NCBI GenBank assembly: GCA_963751795.1
Contig: CAVVVI010000004.1
Span: forward strand, 744,001-808,000
Direction of reading: 5' to 3'
Length of the DNA: 64,000 nucleotides
Source: BOG-908 sp963751795
GTDB lineage: Bacteria; Pseudomonadota; Alphaproteobacteria; Acetobacterales; Acetobacteraceae
Shown one piece after another: positions 16,781-25,730 of the stretch. The notes beneath the pieces are model-generated. The model was not told the DNA's origin, did no database searches, and saw only the letters and a program-made list of their open reading frames with translations. Both the position numbers and the translations under genes were made by a program. Within the stretch, counting starts at the first letter, position 1. The number at the start of each line of letters is the position of its first letter.

Positions 16781-18478
16781 TCAGGCGGCGTTGCTTTTGG
16801 CGGGCATCAGGCCGAGCAGGGTGTCGCGGCCCATGCGGGTGCAGAAATCGCCGAAGCCTTCGTTGGGGTGGCCGTCTTTGGCCCAGGCGGCGAAGAGGGG
16901 GTCGAAGAGGCTGATGACTTCGGCGTGGGGGACTTTTTCTAGCAGCTTGAAGCTGAGGCGGGTGCCTTCGAAATCGCCGCCGGCGTAGATGGCGTAGAAG
17001 CCGGGCATGCGGCCGACGATGCCGATATCGCCGGCATAGGTGCGGGCGCAGCCGTTCGGGCAGCCGGTGATGCGGATGCTGATGCGGCGGGCGGCGAGGC
17101 CGTGGCGGGCGAGCAGGGCATCGAAGCCGCCGACGATTTCGGGGTGCATGCGTTCGGCTTCGGTGAGTGCGAGGCCGCAGGTGGGCAGGGCCGGGCAGGA
17201 GAGGGCGTACTGCGCCATCGGCGAGAGGGTTTCGGCGGCGGCGACGCCGTGTTCGGCGAGCAGGGCGGCGATGGCCTCGCGGTTGGCGGGGTCGATGTTG
17301 GTGAGCAGCACGTCCTGCTGCGGTGTCATGACGTACTCGGGTGCGTACCGTTGCCCGATTTCGCGAAGTGCGGTGCGCAGGCGGGCTCCGTGGGGCTGCG
17401 AGGGGCCGCCATCGATGATGCGGCCGGCGGCGACGGGGACGCCGAGCCAGAGGCGGCCGTCGCCCTGTTCGTGCCAGCCGAGCAGGTCGGGCACTTCGAG
17501 CTTCATCGGGCGGGGCGGGGCCAGGGGGCTGCCGTAATAGGTGGCGAGCATTTCGGCCATCCAGTCGAGGCCCATGTCGTCGATGACGTATTTGAGGCGG
17601 GCGCGGCGGCGGTTGGTGCGGTCGCCGTGGTCGCGCTGCAGCTTGATGACGGCTTCGACCATGCGGATCAGGTCGTCGGGACCGATGAAGGCGATGGGCG
17701 TGGCCAGGCGCGGATAGGTGCGCGGGTTGTTGTGCGTCATGCCCAGCCCGCCGCCGACGGCGACGTTGTAGCCGACCAGCGTGTCGCCTTCGAAGATGGC
17801 GACCAGGCCGAGATCGTTGGTGAGCACGTCGATGGTGTTGTCGGCGGCGTGGGTGATGCCGACCTTGAATTTGCGCGGCAGGTAGGTGGCGCCGTAGAGC
17901 GGCTCGTCCTCGTCTTCGCCGGTGGGCGCCTCGTCGAGGAAGATCTGGTAGTAGGCGCGGGTTTTCGGCTTGAGGTGTTCGCTGAGCAGGCGGGCATCGG
18001 CTTCGATGCGGGCCTGGCGGGCGTCGCGATACGGGGTGGGGCTGGCCATGATGTTGCGCACCACGTCGCCGCAGGCCGACATGGTGGTGAGCAGGGTGGT
18101 GTTGATCTCGGCGATGGCGGGCTTGAGGTCGCCCTTGAGGATGCCGTGGAACTGGATGCCCTGGCGGACGGTGATGCGCAGCGAGCCGTTGGCGCGGCTA
18201 TCGGCCAGGCCGTCGAAATAGAGGTATTGCGCGGCCGTCATGTGGCCGCCGGGCATCCGGCAGCGCAGCATGAACTGGTATTCCTTGTCCTGCCCCTGCT
18301 GCTTGCGCGCGGTGGCGGTGTCGCGGTCGAACTGCTCGTAGCTGCCGTGGAATTTGAGCAGCTGGTAGGCGTCTTCGCTGACCTGGATGCCGCCGGCGGC
18401 GAGCTCTTCGGCGAGCGTGCCGCGGAGGCGGTGGCTTTCCGTCTTGAGCAGTTCGACGGCGGAGAGTTTGGGGGACAT
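16781..18478 (-). CDS. cysI: sulfite reductase hemoprotein beta-component
   Basis: A 565-residue assimilatory sulfite reductase, reducing sulfite to sulfide for cysteine synthesis. The 4Fe-4S/siroheme cysteines are visible as CPALPTCG (about residue 426-433) and ITGCPNGCARTYAGDIGIVG (about residue 470-490). The two ferredoxin-like repeats are present (QFMLRCRMPGG then LRITVRQGIQFHG; KVGITHAADN). Length is normal for CysI. ATG at 18478; a longer frame upstream adds a low-complexity extension and is not preferred. An Rrf2-type regulator lies 134 bases upstream on the same strand. No cysJ flavoprotein or cysH lies nearby. Confidence 0.93.
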   Translation of the reverse strand: MSPKLSAVELLKTESHRLRGTLAEELAAGGIQVSEDAYQLLKFHGSYEQFDRDTATARKQQGQDKEYQFMLRCRMPGGHMTAAQYLYFDGLADSRANGSLRITVRQGIQFHGILKGDLKPAIAEINTTLLTTMSACGDVVRNIMASPTPYRDARQARIEADARLLSEHLKPKTRAYYQIFLDEAPTGEDEDEPLYGATYLPRKFKVGITHAADNTIDVLTNDLGLVAIFEGDTLVGYNVAVGGGLGMTHNNPRTYPRLATPIAFIGPDDLIRMVEAVIKLQRDHGDRTNRRRARLKYVIDDMGLDWMAEMLATYYGSPLAPPRPMKLEVPDLLGWHEQGDGRLWLGVPVAAGRIIDGGPSQPHGARLRTALREIGQRYAPEYVMTPQQDVLLTNIDPANREAIAALLAEHGVAAAETLSPMAQYALSCPALPTCGLALTEAERMHPEIVGGFDALLARHGLAARRISIRITGCPNGCARTYAGDIGIVGRMPGFYAIYAGGDFEGTRLSFKLLEKVPHAEVISLFDPLFAAWAKDGHPNEGFGDFCTRMGRDTLLGLMPAKSNAA

Positions 18479-18612
18479 TGGCGGCCTTGGCAGGGATGCG
18501 TAGGGGTGAATTGGAGTGTCGGGGGCGGGTTTACAGAAAGGCCGGGTGGATTTTTGCAAAAAGGGCCGCTGCCGTGCGGGGCGCGCAGGGCGGCTCAGTT
18601 TGAAGGGGCGGT

Positions 18613-19062
18613 TCAGATGGAGAAGGTGATGGGTTCGGGGCGCGGGCGGCATAGGCCGGCGGCTTCGGCGCGGCGGAGCATGTCTTCCAGCGTGAGGGCG
18701 GATAGTTTGTTGGCCAGCATGTGGTCGAGCTCGGCCCAGAGCGGTTCGACGACCCTGGTCTGCAGCGGGCTGGCGGGGCGGTCGGGGGCGCTCGGGTCGT
18801 CGGCGAGGGCCACGCGGATGACCGCGTCGAGCGGGATGTCGCGGCTGGGGCGGCCGAGGCGATAGCCGCCGCGCGGGCCGCGCAGGCTGTCGAGCAGGCC
18901 GGAGCGCGAGAGGGCCTGGAGCAGCGGCTCGATGCCGCGGCGGGCCAGGCCGGCGCGGCCGGCGAGGTCGGCGGCGCTGACGGTGCTGCCGCGGCCGGCG
19001 TGGAACGCCACGTCGAGCATGACGAGCACGGCCAGCATGGCTTTGTCTCGCCTGGCGATCAT
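18613..19062 (-). CDS. Rrf2-family transcriptional regulator
   Basis: A 149-residue Rrf2 regulator. The winged helix contains AADLAGRAGLARRGIEPLLQ and the wing SLRGPRGGYRLGRPSRDIPL, both standard for the family. The three cysteines that hold an Fe-S cluster in IscR and NsrR are absent; the only cysteine is near the C-terminus (GLCRPRPEP). It therefore resembles cluster-free members such as the cysteine-metabolism repressor CymR. It lies directly upstream of cysI in the same orientation, so control of sulfate assimilation is the natural inference. Divergent from the thioesterase gene across 85 bases. Confidence 0.88.
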   Translation of the reverse strand: MIARRDKAMLAVLVMLDVAFHAGRGSTVSAADLAGRAGLARRGIEPLLQALSRSGLLDSLRGPRGGYRLGRPSRDIPLDAVIRVALADDPSAPDRPASPLQTRVVEPLWAELDHMLANKLSALTLEDMLRRAEAAGLCRPRPEPITFSI

Positions 19063-19147
19063 GGGGCCTCCCGTGGCCGCTGGCGGCGGCGCGCCTGCCC
19101 GATTTCTACAGGTTCGGGCGGGTATTTACAAACGGAAGGCGGGGCGG

Positions 19148-19588
19148 ATGATGACGGGTGTGGAGGGGATCGGGGCGATGCGCGACGGGTATGGGTTTAC
19201 GCACAGCATTGCCACGCGCTGGATGGACAACGACGTGTACGGCCACGTGAACAACGTGGTGTATTACAGCTATTTCGATACGGTCATCAATTTGTACCTG
19301 ATCCAGCATGGCGGGCTGGATATCCATGCCGGTGCGCAGATCGGGTTGTGCGTGGAGTTGCATTGCCGTTATGCCGCGCCGCTGGCGTTTCCGGGCAGCG
19401 TGGAGGCGGCGTTGCGCGTGGAGTCGCTGGGGCGCAGCAGCGTGCGCTACGGCGTTGGGTTGTTTGCCGAGGGTGAGGCGCGGGCGGCGGCGGAGGGTTG
19501 GTTCGTGCACGTGTTCGTCGATCGTACGACTCGGCGGCCGGCTTCGATCGGTGGTGCGTTGCGGCTGGCGCTGGAGCGGCTGCTGTAG
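19148..19588 (+). CDS. acyl-CoA thioesterase (4-hydroxybenzoyl-CoA thioesterase-like)
   Basis: A 146-residue single hot-dog-fold thioesterase. The signature is RWMDNDVYGHVNNVVYYSYF, with the catalytic Asp in the DNDVYGHVNN block typical of the YbgC/4HBT group. ATG at 19148 (a second ATG follows at once) after GGCGGGGCGG. Divergent from the Rrf2 gene. It is followed 27 bases later by a zinc alcohol dehydrogenase, probably in one transcript. The substrate acyl group cannot be told from sequence. Confidence 0.85.
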   Translation: MMTGVEGIGAMRDGYGFTHSIATRWMDNDVYGHVNNVVYYSYFDTVINLYLIQHGGLDIHAGAQIGLCVELHCRYAAPLAFPGSVEAALRVESLGRSSVRYGVGLFAEGEARAAAEGWFVHVFVDRTTRRPASIGGALRLALERLL

Positions 19589-19615
19589 GTGAGGGAGATT
19601 GTGGTGGGAGCCAGC

Positions 19616-20740
19616 ATGCATACCCAGGCGGCCATTCTGCGCGAACTCGGGTTGCCGCGGCCCTACGCGGTGTCGCGGCCGCTGGTGATCGAGGATGTGG
19701 CGCTGGCGGCGCCGGGGGATGGGGAGATCCTGGTGGCGGTCGGCGCGGCGGGGCTGTGCCATTCCGACCTCTCCGTGATCGACGGGACGCGGCCGCGGCC
19801 GATGCCGATGGTGTTGGGGCATGAGGCGGCGGGCGTGGTGGAGGCGTGCGGGGCGGGAAGCGGGTTCGTGCCGGGCGACCACGTGGTGTTTGCGTTCGTG
19901 CCGAGCTGCGGTGCGTGCCTGCCCTGTGCCGAGGGGCGGCCGGCTTTGTGCGAGCCCGGGGCGGCGGCCAACACGGCGGGCACGCTGCTGGGGGGCGGGC
20001 GGCGGTGGTGCGAGGATGCGGCCGGGCCGCCGGTGAACCACCATCTCGGCGTGTCCGGCTTTGCGCGGCACATCGTGACGAGCGGGCGCTCGGCGGTGGC
20101 GATCGATCGGGCGTTGCCGATGGATATCGCGGCCCTGTTCGGCTGTGCGGTGATGACCGGGGTGGGTGCGGTGGTGAACACCGCGCATGTGCCGCCGGGG
20201 GCCAGCGTGGCGGTGTTCGGGCTGGGCGGGGTGGGGCTGGCCTGCGTGCTGGGGGCCGTGGCCTCGGGCGCCTATCCGGTGGTGGTGGTCGATCCGGTGG
20301 CCGAGAAGCGGGCGCTGGCGCTGGCGCTGGGGGCGAGCCATGCCGTGGAGGCCGGCGAGGGTGCGGTGGCGGGCGTGCGGGAGGCGACGGGCGGCGGGGC
20401 GGCGTTCGTGTTCGAGTCGGTTGGGCACGAGGCGGTGCTGGGGCAGGCCTATGCGGCGACGCGGCGGGGCGGCATGACGGTGGCGACCGGGCTGCCGCAT
20501 CCGAGCCGGCAGTTTGCCGTGCCGGCGGTGAGCCTGGTGGCCGAGGAACGGACGGTGCGCGGCAGCTACATGGGCTCGGCGGTGCCGCGGCGGGATCTGC
20601 CGCGCTTCGTGGCGCTGTATCGCGCGGGGCGGCTGCCGGTGGACCGGCTGCTGTCGCACCGGTTGGGGCTGGGGGAGATCAACGAGGGGTTCGACCGGCT
20701 GGCCGATGGGCAGGCGGTGCGGCAGGTTGTGGTGATGTGA
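19616..20740 (+). CDS. zinc-dependent alcohol dehydrogenase
   Basis: A 374-residue medium-chain dehydrogenase. Catalytic zinc site: GLCHSDLSVIDG (Cys, Asp) and GHEAAG (His-Glu). Structural zinc site: CGACLPCAEGRPALC, four cysteines as expected. The NAD(P) Rossmann motif is VFGLGGVGLACVLGA, followed by the Asp of VVVVDP, which suggests NAD. ATG at 19616 preceded by GGGAG; a GTG at 19589 would lengthen the N-terminus by nine residues. It resembles class III-like enzymes acting on primary alcohols or aldehyde adducts; the substrate is not known. Confidence 0.88.
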   Translation: MHTQAAILRELGLPRPYAVSRPLVIEDVALAAPGDGEILVAVGAAGLCHSDLSVIDGTRPRPMPMVLGHEAAGVVEACGAGSGFVPGDHVVFAFVPSCGACLPCAEGRPALCEPGAAANTAGTLLGGGRRWCEDAAGPPVNHHLGVSGFARHIVTSGRSAVAIDRALPMDIAALFGCAVMTGVGAVVNTAHVPPGASVAVFGLGGVGLACVLGAVASGAYPVVVVDPVAEKRALALALGASHAVEAGEGAVAGVREATGGGAAFVFESVGHEAVLGQAYAATRRGGMTVATGLPHPSRQFAVPAVSLVAEERTVRGSYMGSAVPRRDLPRFVALYRAGRLPVDRLLSHRLGLGEINEGFDRLADGQAVRQVVVM

Positions 20741-20756
20741 GCGTGGGGCCGCGGGG

Positions 20757-21443
20757 TCATGGGCCGGCCGGCGGGTGCTGGGTGGCGCGCATGCGGGCGA
20801 CGCTGGCCTGGTAGGGTTCCATCAGGCCGGGGGTGGCGGAGTGGTAGAGGCCGGCGGCGCGGGCCCAGCCGCGTTCTTCCCCGCCATGGCCGGCGCGCAG
20901 GCTGAGCAGCAGGCGGGCGGCGTAGTCGGCGTTGCGGGCGGGGTTGAAGGCGTCGGCGAGGGTGGGGAAGGCGTCGGCGTGCATGCGCAGATCGACCTGC
21001 ATGCAGCCGATATCGACGTAGCGGGCGCCGCCGGCCAGGCGGAGGGTGGTGGCGGCCATGGCCTGGGCGCGGGTGTCGAAGAACAGCGACGCGCCGTCGG
21101 CATTGACGGACCAGGGCCAGGGCTGGCGGTCGTTGGTGACCGGCAGGCGGCGGCCGGTCTCGACCCGGGAGATGGCGGCGAGCAGGCCGGGTGGCAGGTT
21201 GTAGCGGGCGCCGGCTTCGGCGATGGCGCCGAGGCAGAGGGCGGATTGGCGGGCCATCCAGGCGCGGCGGGCGGCGGGTTGGACGTGGGCGGGCAGGACC
21301 GTGTCGCCGGGTTGGGCTGGGGCCTGGGGCGCGGCGGCGGTGGCCAGGGGGGCTGCAAGCAGGGCGGCGGCGAGGGTGGCTGCGCGCTTGGCGCGCGCGC
21401 AGCTTCGGGCGGCAGGTTCACGCGTTGGCGGGTTTTTCGTCAT
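20757..21443 (-). CDS. lytic transglycosylase (SLT-type)
   Basis: A 228-residue exported murein transglycosylase. N-terminal signal peptide (RAATLAAALLAAPLATAAAP). The SLT core begins at CLGAIAEAGARYNLPPGLLA with the catalytic Glu in ISRVETGR, then PWPWSVNADGASLFF, DIGCMQVDLRMH and AAGLYHSATPG. This subtype with WPWSVN is common in alphaproteobacteria. ATG at 21443 gives the signal peptide directly and overlaps the end of the upstream small gene by 26 bases. It cleaves peptidoglycan glycan strands in the periplasm. Confidence 0.88.
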   Translation of the reverse strand: MTKNPPTREPAARSCARAKRAATLAAALLAAPLATAAAPQAPAQPGDTVLPAHVQPAARRAWMARQSALCLGAIAEAGARYNLPPGLLAAISRVETGRRLPVTNDRQPWPWSVNADGASLFFDTRAQAMAATTLRLAGGARYVDIGCMQVDLRMHADAFPTLADAFNPARNADYAARLLLSLRAGHGGEERGWARAAGLYHSATPGLMEPYQASVARMRATQHPPAGP

Positions 21444-21609
21444 AGACGGCGTAGGCCAGGCGCAGCAGGCGCTGGGCGGGGCGGCGCATGCCGGAGCGGT
21501 CGGCATCCTGCGCCAGGCGGAGCAGCTGATCGGCCAGCATCAGCGGGCTGACGGGCGAGGCAAGGTGGCCGGGCAGGGACAGCGCGGCGGCGGCGGCGAG
21601 GGTGGCCAT
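21418..21609 (-). CDS. small hypothetical protein upstream of the transglycosylase
   Basis: A 63-residue protein starting at ATG 21609 with GGAG at good spacing. Sequence features: an Ala/Leu-rich N-terminus, then SPLMLADQLLRLAQDADRSG and MRRPAQRLLRLAYAVYDEKP, two amphipathic helices. No signal peptide is evident. It overlaps the transglycosylase start, so the two are translationally linked. No family assigned. Confidence 0.6.
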   Translation of the reverse strand: MATLAAAAALSLPGHLASPVSPLMLADQLLRLAQDADRSGMRRPAQRLLRLAYAVYDEKPANA

Positions 21610-21676
21610 GGTTTCTCCAGTCGTTGCACCCGTTTTTGGGTGAGCGGACTGTGCAGGCGCAGGGCTTTCGCAACGG

Positions 21677-21910
21677 TTAACGCGCGGGGTGATTTTGCGC
21701 GCAGGCCAGCGCGTGAAGGCGGAGGGCCGAGGCGAGGGGCTGGCCGGGGGCGCGGGCGGCGTCGATGCCGGCGACCAGGGCCAGCAGCGCGGTGCCGGAG
21801 GTGGCGGCTTCGGCTTGCAGCACCGCCCAGAAAGCCGGTTCCAGCGCCACGCTGGTGCGGTGGCCGGCCAGCGCGAAGCTTCGTTTGAGCAGGTGGGGGG
21901 CGGCGTTCAT
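21677..21910 (-). CDS. ribbon-helix-helix domain protein
   Basis: A 77-residue protein matching the short RHH_4-type family of alphaproteobacteria: KRSFALAGHRTSVALEPAFW, then a helix, and ASALRLHALACAQNH at the end. The N-terminal strand (RSFALAGHRTSVAL) would make the DNA-contacting ribbon of a dimer. Its ATG overlaps the stop of queG (ATGA). It is probably a small DNA-binding regulator; the target is unknown. Confidence 0.75.
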   Translation of the reverse strand: MNAAPHLLKRSFALAGHRTSVALEPAFWAVLQAEAATSGTALLALVAGIDAARAPGQPLASALRLHALACAQNHPAR

Positions 21911-23013
21911 GCCGGCAAGCGGGCGGCGGCCCATTGGGCGGCTTCGGCCACCACCGGATCGGCATCGGCGGTGAGGGCCTGGGCGGTGGGGCGCAGGGCG
22001 GCCTGGCCGGAATTGCCGATGGCGTTGAGCACGTTGCGCACGAAGCGGTGGCGGCCGCTGCGCTTGATCGGCGAGCCGGCGAAGAGGGTGCGGAAGGCGG
22101 TGTCGTCCAGCATGGCGAGGGTGGCGAGGTGGGGGGCGGCGAGGTCGGCACGGGCGGCGAGTTTCTGCTCGCGGCCCTGGCGGGCGAATTTGTTCCACGG
22201 GCAGACGGCCAGGCAGTCGTCGCAGCCATAGATACGGTTGCCCATCAGCGGGCGCAGCGTGTGCGGGATGGGGCCGGCATGTTCGATGGTGAGGTAGGAG
22301 ATGCAGCGCCGTGCATCGAGCTGGTAGGGGGCGGGAAAGGCATCGGTGGGGCAGGCGGCCAGGCAGCGTGTGCAGGTGCCGCAGCCGCCTGGCGCGATGG
22401 CTTGGGTTGGCGGGCCGGCGGGTTGCGGCAGGGCCAGGGTGGTGAAGATCTCGCCGAGGAACAGCCAGGAGCCGTGGGTGCGCGAGACGAGGTTGGTGTG
22501 CTTGCCTTGCCAGCCGAGGCCGGCCTGGGCGGCGAGCGGCTTTTCCATCACCGGGGCGGTGTCCACGAACACCTTCACCGCGCCGCCGAGGCGGCTGACG
22601 ATGAACTGGGCCAAATGTTTCAGCTTGCCGCGCAGCACGTCGTGGTAGTCGCGGTGGCGGGCGTAGATGCTGATGTTGCCGCGGCCGGGGTGGGCCAGGG
22701 TGGCCAGCGGATCGGTGGCAGGGGCGTAGCTGAGGCCGAGGGCGATGACGCTGGCGGCTTCGGGCCAGAGGGCTTCGGGTGCGCTGCGCTGGTGCTGGCG
22801 TTCGGCGAGCCAGCCCATGGTGCCGTGGTGGCCGGCGGCGAGGAAGTCGCGGAGGTGGGCACGGGCTTCGGGGGCGAGGCGGGCCGGGGCGAAGCCGATG
22901 GCGTCGAAACCGAGCGCCATGGCCTTGTCGCGAAGCTGGGCGGCCAAAGCGGTGCCGGGCGGGGGCAGGCTGCCGGCGGGCGGGTCAGCCGCGGCCACGG
23001 TAGCCGGCGACAC
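21907..23013 (-). CDS. queG: epoxyqueuosine reductase
   Basis: A 368-residue cobalamin- and Fe-S-dependent enzyme catalysing the last step of queuosine synthesis, reduction of epoxyqueuosine in tRNA. Two 4Fe-4S clusters are visible: GCGTCTRCLAACPTDAF and YGCDDCLAVCPWNKF. Other family blocks are GLGWQGKHTNLV and GSWLFLGEIFTT. A HEAT-like C-terminus follows (RHRFVRNVLNAIGNSG). It starts at GTG 23013, inside the end of queF; the ATG at 22920 would delete the conserved N-terminal helix. Part of the queA-tgt-queF-queG run. Confidence 0.93.
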   Translation of the reverse strand: MSPATVAAADPPAGSLPPPGTALAAQLRDKAMALGFDAIGFAPARLAPEARAHLRDFLAAGHHGTMGWLAERQHQRSAPEALWPEAASVIALGLSYAPATDPLATLAHPGRGNISIYARHRDYHDVLRGKLKHLAQFIVSRLGGAVKVFVDTAPVMEKPLAAQAGLGWQGKHTNLVSRTHGSWLFLGEIFTTLALPQPAGPPTQAIAPGGCGTCTRCLAACPTDAFPAPYQLDARRCISYLTIEHAGPIPHTLRPLMGNRIYGCDDCLAVCPWNKFARQGREQKLAARADLAAPHLATLAMLDDTAFRTLFAGSPIKRSGRHRFVRNVLNAIGNSGQAALRPTAQALTADADPVVAEAAQWAAARLPA

Positions 23014-23452
23014 CCTGATCGGGGATCCATATTTCGGCGGGTGGCGGGCCGGATTGCCAGAAGACGTCGATCGGCATGCCGCCGCGGGGATACCAGTAGG
23101 CGCCGATGCGGAACCATACCGGGCTGAGCAGGGCCGTCAGGCGGGTGGCGATATCCATGGTGCAGGCTTCGTGGAAGGCGCCGTGGTTGCGGAAACTGCC
23201 GAGATAGAGCTTGAGGCTCTTGCTCTCGACCAGCCAGGCATCGGGCACGTAGTCGATGACGAGGTGGGCGAAATCGGGCTGGCCGGTCATCGGGCAGAGC
23301 GAGGTGAATTCGGGGGCGGCGAAGCGGACGAGGTAGCGCTTGTCCGGCGCCGGGGCGGGGACGCGTTCGAGCAGCGCCGCCTCTGGGCTCGGCGGCAGGA
23401 CGGTGGGATGGCCGAGCTGGGTGAGGGTGGCGGGGTGATCGGGATTGTTCAT
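22985..23452 (-). CDS. queF: 7-cyano-7-deazaguanine (preQ0) reductase
   Basis: A 155-residue NADPH-dependent nitrile reductase converting preQ0 to preQ1. The catalytic cysteine is in FTSLCPMTGQPDFAH, and the QueF motif ESKSLKLYLGSFRNHGAFHE is complete. This is the short, single-domain type. ATG at 23452. It lies 83 bases downstream of tgt and overlaps queG, giving the order expected for the preQ1 branch. Confidence 0.95.
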   Translation of the reverse strand: MNNPDHPATLTQLGHPTVLPPSPEAALLERVPAPAPDKRYLVRFAAPEFTSLCPMTGQPDFAHLVIDYVPDAWLVESKSLKLYLGSFRNHGAFHEACTMDIATRLTALLSPVWFRIGAYWYPRGGMPIDVFWQSGPPPAEIWIPDQGVAGYRGRG

Positions 23453-23535
23453 GGCCGGACAGTAAGGAGTTGGGGAGCGGGCGGCGCAGGCGGGCGCGGC
23501 TGGTGGCGGTGATATAGCACGCGGCGGGGCGTTGT

Positions 23536-24660
23536 TCAGGCGGCGGCGGGCGCCCAGGCGGCGCGCACGGTGGTGGCGAAGGCGGCCAGGCGGTTGGCGA
23601 TGATGGCGGCGCGCAGGCCGCGCATCAGCGATTGGTAGTAGGCGATGTTGTGCCAGGTGAGCAGGACGGGGCCGAGCATTTCCTCGCAACGGAACAAATG
23701 GTGCAGGTAGGCGCGGCTGTGGCGGGTGCAGGCGGGGCAGGCGCAGGCGGGATCGACCGGGCCGGGGTCGGCGGCGTGGCGGGCGTTGCGCATGTTGAGC
23801 ACGCCGCCCGAGGTGAACGCCCGGCCGGTGCGGCCGGCGCGGGTGGGCATGACGCAGTCGAACATGTCCACGCCGCGCTGGACGGCGCCGACCAGGTCGT
23901 CGGGCGTGCCGACGCCCATGAGGTAGCGCGGCTGGCCGGCGGGCAGATGCGGCACGGTGGCTTCCAGCGTGTCGAACATCGCGGCCTGGCCCTCGCCCAC
24001 GGCGAGGCCGCCGATGGCGTAGCCGTGGAAGCCGGTGCTTAGCAGGGAAGCGGCCGAGCGGGCGCGCAGATCGGGGTAGATGCCGCCCTGGACGATGCCG
24101 AACAGGGCGTAGCCGGGCCGTTCACGGAAGGCGGCGCGGCAGCGTGCGGCCCAGCGCATGGAGACCTCCATGCTGGCTTCGGCGACGACGTGGGTGGCCG
24201 GGAAGGCGGTGCATTCGTCGAGCACCATGGTGATGGTGGCGTCCAGGCTGTCCTGGATGGCGATTGCGCGTTCCGGCGTGAGGCGGTGTTTGCTGCCGTC
24301 GAGGTGGGAGGCGAAGGTGACGCCGTCGGCATCCAGCGTGCGGAGCTTGCCGAGGCTCATGACTTGGAAGCCGCCGGAATCGGTGAGGATGGGGCCGGGC
24401 CAGTCCATGAAGCGGTGCAGGCCGCCGAGGGCGGCCACGCGCTCGGCGCCGGGGCGCAGCATGAGATGGTAGGTGTTGGCGAGCACGATGGGCGCGCCGG
24501 TGCTGCGCACGGCGTCGGCCGTCATGGCCTTGACGGTGGCGGCGGTGCCGACGGGCATGAAGACCGGGGTGGCGACGGGGCCGTGGGCGGTGTGCAGGGT
24601 GCCGGCGCGGGCGGCGCCGTCGGTGGCTTCGGGCGACCAGGCGAAGGTGCTCGCGGTCAT
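23536..24660 (-). CDS. tgt: tRNA-guanine transglycosylase
   Basis: A 374-residue enzyme exchanging guanine-34 of certain tRNAs for preQ1. Catalytic and substrate-binding blocks: LANTYHLMLRPGAE, ILTDSGGFQVMSLG, GGLAVGEG, and the second Asp in GVDMFDCVMPTRAGRTG. The zinc site CACPACTRHSRAYLHHL is intact. ATG at 24660 overlaps the end of queA by four bases. Normal length for bacterial Tgt. Confidence 0.95.
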   Translation of the reverse strand: MTASTFAWSPEATDGAARAGTLHTAHGPVATPVFMPVGTAATVKAMTADAVRSTGAPIVLANTYHLMLRPGAERVAALGGLHRFMDWPGPILTDSGGFQVMSLGKLRTLDADGVTFASHLDGSKHRLTPERAIAIQDSLDATITMVLDECTAFPATHVVAEASMEVSMRWAARCRAAFRERPGYALFGIVQGGIYPDLRARSAASLLSTGFHGYAIGGLAVGEGQAAMFDTLEATVPHLPAGQPRYLMGVGTPDDLVGAVQRGVDMFDCVMPTRAGRTGRAFTSGGVLNMRNARHAADPGPVDPACACPACTRHSRAYLHHLFRCEEMLGPVLLTWHNIAYYQSLMRGLRAAIIANRLAAFATTVRAAWAPAAA

Positions 24661-25730
24661 GGGGCCGGGCTCATGGCGCGCTCCAGCAGGCAGGCGTCGC
24701 CGTAGGAGTAGAAGCGGTACTGGGCGGCGATGGCGTGGCGGTAGGCCTGCTGCATGCGCGCGGTGCCGGCGAAGGCGCAGACGAGCATGAAGAGGGTGGA
24801 GCGGGGCAGGTGGAAATTGGTGAGCAGCAGGTCGGCGCCGCGGATCGTGTGGCCGGGGCGGATGAAGATGGTGGTTTCGCCGTCGAACGGGTGGGTGTGG
24901 CCGTCCGGCGTGGTGGCGGCTTCGAGCAGGCGCAGACTGGTGGTGCCGACGGCGACGATGCGCTGGCCGGCCTGGCGGGCGGCGGTGACGGCCGCCGCGG
25001 TGGCGGGATCGAGCACGCCGCGTTCGGCGTGGATGCGGTGGCCGGAGAGGGTTGAGCTGCGCACCGGCAGGAAGGTGCCGGCGCCGACGTGCAGGGTGAG
25101 CGTGGCACGCTCGATGCCGCGTGCGGACAGTTGGGCCAGCAGCGCCGGGGTGAAGTGCAGGCCGGCGGTGGGTGCGGCGACGGCGCCGTCATGGGTGGCG
25201 AACATGGTCTGGTAGTCGGTGGCGTCCTGGGCGGCGGGGCCGTTCGGGCGGGCGATGTAGGGGGGCAGCGCCAGGGCGCCGGCTTGCTGCAGGGCGGCGG
25301 CGAAGGCCGGGCCCGCGCGGTCGAACACCAGGCGCACGCCGCCATCGTCCTCGCGGGCGGCGACCTGGGCGGTGAAGCCCGCCGCGCCCTCGAAGGCCAG
25401 CGTGTCGCCGGGGTGCAGGCGGCGGGCGTTGCGGGCCAGCGCGTGCCAGCTGCCGTCGGGTAGCGGGCGGTCGAGCGTGATGCCGATACGGGCGGCGCCG
25501 CGGCGGGCGCGGAGCTGGGCGGGGATGACGCGGGTGTCGTTGACGACCAGCAGGTCGCCGGCGCGGAGCAGGCCGGGCAGGTCGGCCACGTGGCGGTCGG
25601 CCAGGCTGTCCGTCACGTGCAGCAGGCGGGCGGCCTCGCGCGGGGTGGCGGGGTGCTGGGCGATGCGCTCCGGCGGCAGGTGGAATTCGTAGGCGGCGGT
25701 GGCGAGGTCCCCTGGCGCGGGATCACTCAA
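24657..25730 (-). CDS. queA: S-adenosylmethionine:tRNA ribosyltransferase-isomerase
   Basis: A 357-residue enzyme that turns preQ1-tRNA into epoxyqueuosine-tRNA using the ribosyl group of SAM. Family features: FHLPPERIAQHPATPREAAR near the start, VVNDTRVIPAQLRARR, VAAPTAGLHFTPALLAQL, LHVGAGTFLPVR and LLLTNFHLPRSTLFMLVCAF. There is no in-frame ATG; a TTG at 25730 overlaps the stop of the VOC gene and probably relies on coupled translation. Followed by tgt with a four-base overlap. Confidence 0.93.
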   Translation of the reverse strand: MSDPAPGDLATAAYEFHLPPERIAQHPATPREAARLLHVTDSLADRHVADLPGLLRAGDLLVVNDTRVIPAQLRARRGAARIGITLDRPLPDGSWHALARNARRLHPGDTLAFEGAAGFTAQVAAREDDGGVRLVFDRAGPAFAAALQQAGALALPPYIARPNGPAAQDATDYQTMFATHDGAVAAPTAGLHFTPALLAQLSARGIERATLTLHVGAGTFLPVRSSTLSGHRIHAERGVLDPATAAAVTAARQAGQRIVAVGTTSLRLLEAATTPDGHTHPFDGETTIFIRPGHTIRGADLLLTNFHLPRSTLFMLVCAFAGTARMQQAYRHAIAAQYRFYSYGDACLLERAMSPAP

